From Anaerolineae bacterium (GTDB lineage: Bacteria > Chloroflexota > Anaerolineae > 4572-78 > J111): a stretch of 64,000 nucleotides of DNA. The notes under the pieces were generated by a model. That model searched no databases and was not told the DNA's origin. It was given only the letters and a program-made list of their open reading frames with translations. Of this stretch, positions 34,698-41,994 are shown one piece after another (position 1 is the first letter of the stretch; every line of letters starts with the position of its first letter). Location of the stretch: positions 1-64,000 of the forward strand of contig JAKLJP010000022.1 of assembly GCA_023151115.1 (NCBI GenBank), written 5' to 3'. The translations under genes and the position numbers were made by a program.

Positions 34698-35658
34698 TCG
34701 CGGTCAAAGCATGGGCTAAAAGTTCCGGGTCCACGTTACCACCGGAAATAATAACCCCCACTTTGCGGCCCGCCGGCCCCACTTTCTTTTGAAAAACGGC
34801 TGCCGGAGCCACTGCCCCGGTCGGCTCGACCAGGATTTTCAGCCGCAGCAGCATAAATTTCATGGCCTCGATTACCTGGGCATCGCTGACCAGTAAAATT
34901 TCGACTCCTGCTTCCCGGACGACCGGAAAGGTGAGTTCGCCGGGCTGTTGGGTGCGCATGCCGTCGGCAATCGTATCGGGCGGCGGAATTTTGACCCGCT
35001 CGTTGCGCTGGAACGACTGCCACCAATCATTGGATGCTTCCGTTTCAACCCCAAAAATTTGAATGGACGGGGCCAGGGCTTTGGCCGCTGTAGCGCAGCC
35101 GCTGAGCAGCCCCCCGCCGCCGACAGGCGTGACCAGGACATCCAAATCGGGCACGTCCTCTAAAAGTTCCAGCGCCGCCGTGCCCTGTCCGGCCATCACG
35201 TGGGGGTTATCGTAGGGGTGAACAAAGGTTAAGCCGCGCTCGCGGGCCACCTGGGCCGAAATCTCGGCCCGTTCTTGTTTCTGGCGGTCATACAGCACAA
35301 TTTCTGCGCCGTAGCCACGGGTGGCGGCCAGTTTGCTGGCGGGAGCATCGGTGGGCATAACAATCACGGCGGAGATGCCCAGCAGCTTGGCGGCAAGGGC
35401 AATCCCCTGGGCGTGATTGCCGGAAGAGTGGGTGACGACGCCCCTGGCCTTTTCTGTCTCACTCAAGCGTGACAGGGCGTTATAGGCCCCGCGAAACTTA
35501 AAGGCGCCCATCCGCTGAAAATTCTCGCCCTTAAAGTAAACCTGGTAGCCGGTCAATTCATTGACCGTGCGCGAGGTGAGCACCGGGGTGCGATGGGCCA
35601 CCCCCTTGAGCACCTGCGCCGCCGATTTTACATCCTCAAAAGAAATTGCCAGCGCCAT
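34684..35658 (-). CDS. PLP-dependent serine/threonine dehydratase (or serine racemase)
   Basis: 324 aa, fold type II PLP enzyme. Schiff-base Lys54 in GAFKFRGA, substrate loop SSGNHAQG, phosphate-binding glycine loop GGGGLLSG and C-terminal SGGNVDP. Family members convert threonine to 2-oxobutanoate, dehydrate serine, or racemise serine. The lack of a C-terminal ACT domain excludes the long biosynthetic IlvA. The ATG is 3 nt after the stop of a GNAT gene, so the two are co-transcribed. Confidence 0.9.
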   Translation of the reverse strand: MALAISFEDVKSAAQVLKGVAHRTPVLTSRTVNELTGYQVYFKGENFQRMGAFKFRGAYNALSRLSETEKARGVVTHSSGNHAQGIALAAKLLGISAVIVMPTDAPASKLAATRGYGAEIVLYDRQKQERAEISAQVARERGLTFVHPYDNPHVMAGQGTAALELLEDVPDLDVLVTPVGGGGLLSGCATAAKALAPSIQIFGVETEASNDWWQSFQRNERVKIPPPDTIADGMRTQQPGELTFPVVREAGVEILLVSDAQVIEAMKFMLLRLKILVEPTGAVAPAAVFQKKVGPAGRKVGVIISGGNVDPELLAHALTATSGS

Positions 35659-35661
35659 TTT

Positions 35662-36333
35662 TCATCCTTTGCCATTGACCGAAATATAGGAGAGGGTGTG
35701 AGACTGTCCACTGGGCATACGGGCGTCGGCGAGGTTGTCGGCAATAGGCACTTTGTAAAAAAGCATGGCCCGGCCAAAAGCCTCGAATTCGTGGGCAATG
35801 TACAACCCGTGAAGCTGGCCGATCATCCAGCGCATCGGCCGGTTCCGTTTTTCGATCATGAAGTTAGATGACTTCAAGCCGATTGCGCCAGCCCAGCCAA
35901 ACATATACCGCACCAGTTCTGGCCCCACCCCGTGCCGCATGTAGTCGCGCCGGACGCCCAAAAAAACCACATCACACTCGCCATCGGGGCTGTGAGTCTG
36001 GTCGGCATAGCTCCAGCCCTGCACGATATACTTAACAATTTTGGGCTGGCGCAGAATTGACAGCGCCACCGGAACCGCTACCCGCCACAGGTAACGCGTT
36101 TTAAATTCCGAGAAAAATTTGGCGCTCGAGATGGCAATAGCAGCATGGGCCACCAGCAGGTCATCCTCAAACACACCGATGCCTTCGGCCCACCTGGAAA
36201 CATAGAAAGCCCGGTAAAACTCGATTAAAAAGCGGCGGCCCAACAGGGTCAAGGTGGTGCCCGGCTGGCCTTCGATGTGAATATCAGCCGCAGCTTCGGC
36301 ATCGGCCGGCTGCAAATAACGAAACTCAATCAT
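35662..36333 (-). CDS. GNAT-family N-acetyltransferase
   Basis: 223 aa. FRYLQPADAEAAADIHIEG start, LTLLGRRFLIEFYRAF, then the acetyl-CoA loop region DVVFLGVRRDYMRHGVGPEL (R-x-x-x-G-x-G, partly degenerate) and IEKRNRPMRWMIGQLHGL. The substrate is unknown. ATG 36333 is chosen over upstream in-frame Met codons because the GNAT domain begins there. First of a two-gene unit with the dehydratase. Confidence 0.75.
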   Translation of the reverse strand: MIEFRYLQPADAEAAADIHIEGQPGTTLTLLGRRFLIEFYRAFYVSRWAEGIGVFEDDLLVAHAAIAISSAKFFSEFKTRYLWRVAVPVALSILRQPKIVKYIVQGWSYADQTHSPDGECDVVFLGVRRDYMRHGVGPELVRYMFGWAGAIGLKSSNFMIEKRNRPMRWMIGQLHGLYIAHEFEAFGRAMLFYKVPIADNLADARMPSGQSHTLSYISVNGKG

Positions 36334-36421
36334 CCTGACAAACTCCACTTCAACTACAGGTAAACAGCGGTTTGTCAGTATACTCTGATGCGAGAGGCTT
36401 GACAAAAGTTAGAAGGAGGGA

Positions 36422-36559
36422 GGATGGAAGATAGAGAATAGAAGATAGAGGATGGAAGATAGAGAATAGAAGATAGAGGATGGAAGATAGAGGATAGAAG
36501 ATAGAGGATAGAAGATAGACTCTTTCGAGTTACTATCTTCTATCTACCATCTACCTTCT
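36422..36559. repeat. GATAGA tandem array with complementary arm
   Basis: A 28-bp unit beginning GGATGGAAGATAGAG repeats at 36422, 36450 and 36478 with a partial copy at 36506. It is followed by a CTATCTTCTATCTACC arm (36532-36559). It ends CTTCTTCCCCCT, like the hairpin at the recQ 3' end. Confidence 0.75.
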
Positions 36560-36583
36560 TCCCCCTGGCGGGTTAGCGTAGAG

Positions 36584-36604
36584 TTGACGTAGAGTGTACG
36601 TCAA
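36584..36604. promoter_or_regulatory. TTGACGTA palindrome
   Basis: TTGACGTA and TACGTCAA separated by GAGTG. A perfect 8-bp inverted repeat that looks like an operator, but no clear -10 box follows. Confidence 0.4.
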
Positions 36605-36697
36605 GTGGAGAGGGTTAAAAACGGGTACACTACAGCCACAAAAGGGTTAAGCTCCTGAGCGAGCTAATCCAAAAGCAACCTCTTCTCCTCCTTTTTG

Positions 36698-36726
36698 AAA
36701 GACTCGGTGAGGGCACACCGGGTCTT
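36698..36726 (+). terminator. Orphan Rho-independent terminator
   Basis: AAAGACTCGGTG (36698-36709) pairs with CACCGGGTCTTT (36715-36726) with one T-G pair, followed by TATTTT. No plus-strand gene precedes it, so a short untranslated RNA may end here. Confidence 0.6.
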
Positions 36727-36741
36727 TTATTTTGCCTCTTT

Positions 36742-36865
36742 GTAACTGCTCAGCCATGTCATTTCGACCGCAGTGAGAAATCCTCTACGACCTTACTTTT
36801 ACGAGTTGCGCCCTGGGGATTTCTCGACCCTTCGGTCTCGAAATGACATGACCCTGAGTAGTAAC
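36742..36865. repeat. CATGTCATTTCGACC palindromic element, copy 1
   Basis: Ends GTAACTGCTCAG / CTGAGTAGTAAC (two mismatches), then CATGTCATTTCGACC ... CGAAATGACATG. A second copy is at 38934-39080. Related elements are common in several phyla. Confidence 0.7.
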
Positions 36866-36873
36866 GTCTCTTT

Positions 36874-37890
36874 TTATTCTGGTCCCAAATCGGTCACGCT
36901 GACCGTATCAATCACAGTTTTGCCGCCCTGGTCGGCCATGGGGTGAAAACCTTTGATAAAAATGGTCATGCTTTCGCCGGTGGCGGTGATGGTTTCTTCG
37001 GTGGGGTTCCAGGTATCCTCGGCGGTGTTATCCCAGGGAAACCATTGGACCGTGCCGGAAGTCCAATCGCCGCCGCCGGTCAAATCAAGGCCCAGGGCCA
37101 TTTGGACCGGCGCAATGCTGCGGTCATTTTTGGCGTGGGCCTTTACCTGATAACGGTGGCCCACTCTGGTGGGGATGGTCCGCAGCACCCCGGAGTTGGC
37201 GGCAATAAAATCGAAGGTCATTTCCTGGGATTTGAGGCCGGAGAAAACGTTGGGCTGGTACAGGTTTTCATTCATGCACGAAGAGCCATACGGCCCATTC
37301 TCGACAAAGGCCGTCCAGCCGGCGGCTACCCTGGCCCCGGGGCAGGGTTCGCCGTAGGGGTTGGGCCAAGGGATAAACTCTGTTTCAAAATCCCAGTCGC
37401 CGCCTTGCAGTGGTGGATCCGGCTCGACCACCGGCCTGGGTTTGGTTGGGGGTGCTACCGCGACTTCTTGGGTTAGGGCCAGGGTGGGGGTAAGTTCCAG
37501 GGTCGGAGTGATGAGCTGGATGAGGGTGGGGGTGTCAGGTGGGGGAGGGGGCAAGGTGGGGGTGGCGTTGGGGTCAGGCGTATCGGTGGGCGCGCTGCCG
37601 AGCGGCAGAACGACTTCCGGCTCGGTTTGGGCCGAGGCGCTGGTGGCCACCTGAGGATTGAGGGTGGGGGTCGCGGTTTGTACTTCAAAACTGGCCGGCC
37701 GCCCGACCGGGATAGCGGTGCCGCCTGAGCCGCCGATAACGCAGGCAAGAGAAGGGAACAGGGTAGCAAGGAGCAGGGTCGCAAGGAGCAGGGTCGCAGG
37801 TAACAGGGTAGCAGGTTGCAAGGTAACAGATTGCTGATGACGGGTTGCCGATAATGTGTGTGTTTTACGAGATATTTTATCAAAATTCAT
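36874..37890 (-). CDS. Lipoprotein with carbohydrate-binding-like domain, copy 1
   Basis: 338 aa. Signal peptide with lipobox FPSLAC (Cys50), a long proline/threonine linker (TPDPNATPTLPPPPPDTPTL) and a C-terminal beta-rich domain (WDFETEFIPWPNPYGEPC ... GHRYQVKAHAKND ... VSVTDLGPE) that looks like a carbohydrate-binding jelly roll. Hydrophobic residues 19-45 of the signal are encoded by a GGTAGCAAGG-type word repeat (37754-37835), so the signal peptide appears repeat-derived. It is 7 bp downstream of its paralogue. Role unknown, extracellular. Confidence 0.75.
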   Translation of the reverse strand: MNFDKISRKTHTLSATRHQQSVTLQPATLLPATLLLATLLLATLFPSLACVIGGSGGTAIPVGRPASFEVQTATPTLNPQVATSASAQTEPEVVLPLGSAPTDTPDPNATPTLPPPPPDTPTLIQLITPTLELTPTLALTQEVAVAPPTKPRPVVEPDPPLQGGDWDFETEFIPWPNPYGEPCPGARVAAGWTAFVENGPYGSSCMNENLYQPNVFSGLKSQEMTFDFIAANSGVLRTIPTRVGHRYQVKAHAKNDRSIAPVQMALGLDLTGGGDWTSGTVQWFPWDNTAEDTWNPTEETITATGESMTIFIKGFHPMADQGGKTVIDTVSVTDLGPE

Positions 37891-37897
37891 TTCAAAT

Positions 37898-38818
37898 TTA
37901 CTCCGGTCCCAGGTCGGTGATGCTAATGGAATCCAGACGCAGGGTTCCGCCCGGCTCAGGGTAGGGATGGGAACCTTTGATAAAAATGGTCATACTTTCG
38001 CCGGCGGCGGTGATGGTTTCTTCGGTTTTGGCCCAGGCGTCGTCTTTATCTTCATCCCAGGGAAACCATTGCACGCCGGGCGACTGCCAATCGCTCCCAC
38101 CGCTGGGGTCCAGGCCGAGGGCCATTTCTAATTTGGCCGGGCTGAACTCGCGTTTCATAAAAGCCGACACACTGTAGCGGTGGCCGGGTATGGTCGGCAC
38201 GGATTTGAAGATGCCCGCCTGAACGCCGACATAGGCAAAGGTGATTTCCTGGGCGCTCTCGCCACTGTTGACATTACCTTTCCAGACGGTTTGGTTAAAA
38301 CAGGAAGAGCCAAATTGGTCGCGGGTGGTGAAGGCGGTCCAGCCGTTGGCCAGGCCGGAACCGGGACAGCGGTCGCCGTAGGGGTTGCCCCACTCGCTAA
38401 ACCCTTCCTCAAAATCCCAGGCCCCGCCCTGAATGGGAGTGGCAGTCGGCACAGCCGGGGCAGGAGTCGGGGTGTCGGCGGGGACAGCCTGGACCGCCGC
38501 TACTTCCAATTCTGGCGGCGCAGTGGGTGGAGGGGCCGGCAGTGCGGCTTCTTGAGTCGTTGTAGGCGTCAGGGTGGTGGTGAGGGTCAAGGTCATGGTC
38601 AAGGTGGGTGTGGCGTTGGGGTCGGGGGTGTCAGTGGGCGCGCCGCTCAAGCCCAGCACCGGGGTGAATGTTGGCGTGGCGGTTTGGATGTCAAAAGCTA
38701 GTTGTTCCAGGGTTGGGGCCGGTTGAGGGGTTTGTTTAGCCAGGCCGCAAGCCAGCAGGGGCAGGAACAGCAGAAGCACTGCTCGCCGCCAGATCTGTGA
38801 ATGTTTGCCAAGCACCAA
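37898..38818 (-). CDS. Lipoprotein with carbohydrate-binding-like domain, copy 2
   Basis: 306 aa. Signal peptide MVLGKHSQIWRRAVLLLFLP followed by lipobox LLAC (Cys24), a TPTP-rich linker and the same C-terminal domain as the following paralogue (WDFEEGFSEWGNPYGDRC, GHRYSVSAFMKREF, SISITDLGPE). Conserved Cys pairs in both suggest a disulfide. First of the tandem pair, normal signal peptide without repeat words. Likely cell-surface binding role, ligand unknown. Confidence 0.75.
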   Translation of the reverse strand: MVLGKHSQIWRRAVLLLFLPLLACGLAKQTPQPAPTLEQLAFDIQTATPTFTPVLGLSGAPTDTPDPNATPTLTMTLTLTTTLTPTTTQEAALPAPPPTAPPELEVAAVQAVPADTPTPAPAVPTATPIQGGAWDFEEGFSEWGNPYGDRCPGSGLANGWTAFTTRDQFGSSCFNQTVWKGNVNSGESAQEITFAYVGVQAGIFKSVPTIPGHRYSVSAFMKREFSPAKLEMALGLDPSGGSDWQSPGVQWFPWDEDKDDAWAKTEETITAAGESMTIFIKGSHPYPEPGGTLRLDSISITDLGPE

Positions 38819-38907
38819 ATGATCTCCTGAAAAATGGTCATCAGTGGTCAGTGAACAGTAACCAGCTTTATGACTAGCCTACAGTTTTAAATAAGCTCAC
38901 CAATGAA

Positions 38908-39111
38908 CACGGATAAACACAGATAGATCAAAAGTAACTGCTCAGGCATGTCATTTCGACCGAAGGGAGAAATCTCCTAATCCGTAGTTTGCAGACAACA
39001 GTCTCAAAGATTTCTCGGCTTTCAGCCTCGAAACCTGTCCTGAGTCTGTCGAATGGATGACATGAAGGCTGAGTAGTTACGAAAAATCCGTGAATTCTGT
39101 GTTTATCCGTG
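38908..39111. repeat. Nested inverted repeat with 16-bp arms
   Basis: CACGGATAAACACAGA (38908-38923) pairs perfectly with TCTGTGTTTATCCGTG (39096-39111). The interior is occupied by the CATGTCATTTCGACC element, so one palindrome seems to have inserted into another. Confidence 0.65.
38934..39080. repeat. CATGTCATTTCGACC palindromic element, copy 2
   Basis: Ends GTAACTGCTCAG / CTGAGTAGTTAC (one mismatch). It contains CCTGTCCTGAGTCTGTCGAA, whose complement resembles the TTCGACAAGCTCAGGACA word found in frame in recQ near 3470. Confidence 0.7.
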
Positions 39112-39159
39112 AACCATTTATAGTTCTCCAGAAAAGTTTTCGCCACTGAACCAGGTAGC

Positions 39160-39211
39160 AAGGTAGCAGGGTAGCAGGTAACAAATTGCTACTTTGCTAC
39201 CCTGCTACCTT
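39160..39211. repeat. AAGGTAGCAGGGTAGCA inverted repeat
   Basis: 17-bp perfect arms (39160-39176 / 39195-39211). The same word forms part of the coding sequence of the lipoprotein signal peptide at 37754-37835. Confidence 0.7.
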
Positions 39212-39437
39212 GATTGTTGGGAAAGAATTTTTCTGGACACCTATAATTACAGAAAGTAAAGTGTAGGGTAACTAGGCCAGTGTTCACTAATCACTGACTT
39301 TAATGTTCCCGGCTCGAATTATAGCCAGAGACAAAAAAATGGCGAGTTTCATAAGTGATACTCGCTATGACGAAAATCCTTTTAAGAGGTCACGCCAACA
39401 GCCTTCAAAGGGGTGGGGACGAATATAGTTTACGGCG

Positions 39438-39465
39438 TTGACAGACGTACAACTTTGGTTAAAAT
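39438..39465 (+). promoter_or_regulatory. Promoter of the PIN toxin-antitoxin module
   Basis: Perfect TTGACA (39438-39443), a 16-bp spacer and TAAAAT (39460-39465), followed by the antitoxin ATG at 39502. Embedded GACGTAC / ATACGTC half-sites could be bound by the antitoxin. Confidence 0.65.
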
Positions 39466-39501
39466 ATACGTCAAAAACTTTGGATAAAGTGAGTGAAACC
39501 G

Positions 39502-39738
39502 ATGGAAAAAACAAAACTAACCCTGCGTATTGAAAAACCAATTATAGAGTCGGCCAAAGATTATGCTCAACTTCACCATACCACGCTCTCGCGACTAGTA
39601 GCCGAGTTTTTACGCTCGCTCAAGACAAGCGGGACGATGCCTCAGACCCCCATTTTAGAATCGCTCAGCGGTATTCTACCAGCGGATGTTTCATTAGATG
39701 AACATCACGTTTACCTTGAGGACAAGTATGGCCGCTAA
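39502..39738 (+). CDS. Antitoxin of a PIN-domain toxin-antitoxin pair
   Basis: 78 aa. The N-terminal MEKTKLTLRIEKPIIESAKD followed by LHHTTLSRLVAEFLRSL is a ribbon-helix-helix-like fold of the DUF6364 type, expected to bind DNA and the toxin. The acidic C-terminus is the likely toxin-binding part. ATG 39502 is preferred over GTG 39493. The gene end overlaps the toxin start by 11 nt. Confidence 0.78.
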   Translation: MEKTKLTLRIEKPIIESAKDYAQLHHTTLSRLVAEFLRSLKTSGTMPQTPILESLSGILPADVSLDEHHVYLEDKYGR

Positions 39739-40156
39739 ACTTCGCATTTTAGTTGACGCCAATGTAGCCCTGGACGTTTTAGCCAAAAGAGAACCGTACT
39801 ATCAGAGCGCGGCTGCGGTCTGGGTGTTGGCGGAAATGGGCGAGATTGAAGGATTCCTGGCGGCCCATTCGGTCACAACACTGCATTATCTGCTGGCCAA
39901 ACACTTGGATTACCAACAAGCCAACTTGACCGTAACCAAGTTGTTACAGGTTTTCCATGTGGCTACTGTTGACCAGCAGGTAATTTTGAAAGCTCTGGCC
40001 CTGGGCTGGAAAGATTTTGAGGATGCTGTGCAGATGGCCGCTGCTTTAAACGCACAGGTAAATTATTTGGTCACCCGCAATCCCAAAGATTTTAAGGATG
40101 AGTTAGTTCAGGTTTTGCAGCCCGGCGATCTACTGGCCTTGTTTTCAACTCCTTGA
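39728..40156 (+). CDS. PIN-domain RNase toxin
   Basis: 142 aa, complete PIN domain: ILVDANVALDVLAKRE with catalytic Asp10, a central acidic region, and GWKDFEDAVQMAAAL plus NYLVTRNPKDF near the end, the pattern of VapC-like RNases of the DUF6364/PIN pairing. ATG 39728 is fixed by overlap with the antitoxin stop. It is convergent with the LOG-family gene. Confidence 0.85.
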   Translation: MAAKLRILVDANVALDVLAKREPYYQSAAAVWVLAEMGEIEGFLAAHSVTTLHYLLAKHLDYQQANLTVTKLLQVFHVATVDQQVILKALALGWKDFEDAVQMAAALNAQVNYLVTRNPKDFKDELVQVLQPGDLLALFSTP

Positions 40157-40170
40157 TCTCAAATCCCCTG

Positions 40171-40983
40171 CTATTCCTGCTGGTACACCTTTTGAGTCTC
40201 CTCACGGGCAGCATCTTCTTCCGCCTCGCGCCGATTACCATCAGTCATAGCCTTCAAAATCAAATCGCGGACTTCTGAGGGCGAGTCGGTGACGACGAGC
40301 AGATCGAGGTCGGCGGGGGAAATCTTGCCGCCGGCCAGCATAGTGTCACGCAGCCAATCGAGCAGGCCGGCCCAATAGGTTGAACCGAAAAGGATGACGG
40401 GGAAGTTGTAGATTTTGCCGGTTTGGATCAGGGTCAGGGCTTCAAACAGTTCGTCCAGGGTGCCAAAGCCGCCGGGGAAGATGACAAAGGCCTGGGCGTA
40501 TTTGACGAACATGGTTTTGCGGATAAAGAAGTAGCGAAAGTTGATTGGAATTTCGACGTAGGGATTGAGGCCCTGCTCAAAGGGCAGCTCAATATTAAGA
40601 CCCACCGAAACACCGCCGCCGAGCTGCGCACCCTTGTTGCCGGCTTCCATGATGCCCGGTCCACCACCGGTGATGATGGCTAAACCGGCTTCGGCCAGCA
40701 GGCGGGCCGTTTCGACGGTGGCCTGATACATCGGATCGTCCGGTTCGGTGCGGGCTGAACCAAAAATACTCACCGCCGGCCCCAGTTCGGCCAACGTGTC
40801 GAAACCATGCACGAACTCGCCTTGAATGCGCAGCACTCGCCAGGGGTCGGTGTCGGTAAAAAGCTTTTGTTCCGGGCCAGGCCGTTCAAGCAGCTTTTCA
40901 TCCTGCGTAGCCTGTCTCGCTCGCGCCGCCCGGTTGAGGGTTGGGTTGGGTTGAGGTGGGGTTGTTGTTGCTTTCTCAGTCAT
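40171..40983 (-). CDS. LOG/TIGR00730-family Rossmann-fold protein
   Basis: 270 aa. Contains AVSIFGSARTEPDDP, the nucleotide loop TGGGPGIMEAGNKGAQLGGG and the family motif PGGFGTLDELFEALTLIQ. Relatives are cytokinin-activating phosphoribohydrolases (LOG) or nucleotide 5'-monophosphate hydrolases (PpnN), so hydrolysis of a nucleotide N-glycosidic bond is likely. The charged C-terminal tail is variable. No operon partner. Confidence 0.88.
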   Translation of the reverse strand: MTEKATTTPPQPNPTLNRAARARQATQDEKLLERPGPEQKLFTDTDPWRVLRIQGEFVHGFDTLAELGPAVSIFGSARTEPDDPMYQATVETARLLAEAGLAIITGGGPGIMEAGNKGAQLGGGVSVGLNIELPFEQGLNPYVEIPINFRYFFIRKTMFVKYAQAFVIFPGGFGTLDELFEALTLIQTGKIYNFPVILFGSTYWAGLLDWLRDTMLAGGKISPADLDLLVVTDSPSEVRDLILKAMTDGNRREAEEDAAREETQKVYQQE

Positions 40984-41000
40984 AGTTCATCCCTCAAGTC

Positions 41001-41056
41001 TGATACGTGATGCGTGATGATTTTATGCCAAAAAGTCTTACGCCTCACGCACCACG
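41001..41056. repeat. GTGATGCGTGATG-word inverted repeat
   Basis: Imperfect arms of ACGTGATGCGTGATG and TTACGCCTCACGCACCACG words between the LOG-family and glycosylase genes. Same class as 48831-48900 and 20568-20607. Confidence 0.6.
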
Positions 41057-41067
41057 AAATGGGTTGA

Positions 41068-41799
41068 TTATTTTTCTGAAACCGCCCTATTGTTTTGATA
41101 CCAATCACACAGGTCGGTCAATGGACACTGCTGGCAGCGCGGTGTGCCCCAAATGCAGATTTTTTGCCCGTGTTTGAGCATCGAAACGTGGAAGTTAAAG
41201 AGCACGTAGGGGTCGGCGGGGAGCAACGTAAGCAGAAGCTCGTGAGCGGCCTCAGGGGTCGCTTTGGGGCCAATTAAGCCAACTCGCTGGCTAACGCGGT
41301 AAACGTGGGTGTCTACCGGCAAAATGGGTTTGGCAAAACAGAAGAGCAGCACCAGCGAAGCTGTTTTGATGCCCACGCCCGGCAGCGACATTAACCAAGC
41401 CAAGCCTTCCTCGACCGGCAAACCGGCCAGAAAATCAATCGAAGCTTCGCCGCGCTCCTCGATGATTCGCTGGAGGGTCTTTTTGATGTTGGGCGCTTTG
41501 GCCTCGGCAAAGTTAGAAGGGGCAATCGTTTCGGCCAGCTCCGCCACCGGCGCATCGCGGATAACTTCCCACGAGCCAAAATGCTGCCACATCTGCTCAA
41601 AAGCGGTGGCCTCGTTTTTTTGGGTGGTTCGGTGCGAAAGCATGGTCGAGATAAGCTCGTGCATCGACTCCCGGCGCGGCTTGAGCGGACGCTCGCCGTG
41701 TGTTTGCAGCAGCCGCCGGTAAACTTCCAGAGCTTTGGTCCGCAGCCGCTCGACCTCCGTATCTAAAAAGTTGATTTGTTTTTGTTTTGCCCTGGCCAT
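41068..41799 (-). CDS. Endonuclease III-like DNA glycosylase
   Basis: 243 aa. Base-excision repair glycosylase/lyase of the HhH-GPD family: LPGVGIKTASLVLL with Lys145 at the catalytic position, the general Asp163 in PVDTHVYRVSQRVG and a C-terminal 4Fe-4S loop of spacing C-x6-C-x2-C-x5-C (CIWGTPRCQQCPLTDLC). Somewhat longer than E. coli Nth, with a basic N-terminal extension. ATG 41799 follows AAAGGGAT. Confidence 0.9.
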   Translation of the reverse strand: MARAKQKQINFLDTEVERLRTKALEVYRRLLQTHGERPLKPRRESMHELISTMLSHRTTQKNEATAFEQMWQHFGSWEVIRDAPVAELAETIAPSNFAEAKAPNIKKTLQRIIEERGEASIDFLAGLPVEEGLAWLMSLPGVGIKTASLVLLFCFAKPILPVDTHVYRVSQRVGLIGPKATPEAAHELLLTLLPADPYVLFNFHVSMLKHGQKICIWGTPRCQQCPLTDLCDWYQNNRAVSEK

Positions 41800-41951
41800 C
41801 GTAATCCCTTTTCCGGCAAAGTTGCCCATAATTCTACCCAAGCTAAGAGAATTTACTAATTTTCCTTAATCTGGACCACTTGCCCCGGCGATAATTTGCT
41901 GTGAGGCTGAAGCCTGGATAAAATAAACCAACTTTAAAGATGAGTAAATTC

Positions 41952-41976
41952 GGACCGCGTCTGTTCGGCGCGGTCT
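41952..41976 (+). terminator. GC-rich hairpin in the MFS gene leader
   Basis: GGACCGCG and CGCGGTCT form an 8-bp stem followed by TTTAGTTTATT, 20 nt before the MFS start. It could terminate upstream transcription or attenuate the transporter gene. Confidence 0.5.
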
Positions 41977-41994
41977 TTAGTTTATTGGACTAAA

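Larger units (their letters stand above)
36334..36873. other. Repeat-rich intergenic stretch
   Basis: 540 bp without a gene: GATAGA tandem array with its complement (36422-36559), a TTGACGTA palindrome (36584-36604), a plus-strand terminator with no gene before it (36698-36726) and a CATGTCATTTCGACC element (36742-36865). Confidence 0.6.
38819..39501. other. Repeat-rich intergenic stretch before the PIN module
   Basis: 683 bp without a gene. Nested inverted repeats (outer arms 38908-38923 / 39096-39111, inner element 38934-39080), a second nest (TCCAGAAAA at about 39127 and TTTTCTGGA at about 39229 enclosing 39160-39211), AGTGGTCAGTGAAC words and the toxin-antitoxin promoter. Confidence 0.6.

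Noticed and set aside
36422..36520. Possible CRISPR-like array
   Set aside because: The 28-bp units are directly adjacent without unique spacers, and no cas genes are present.
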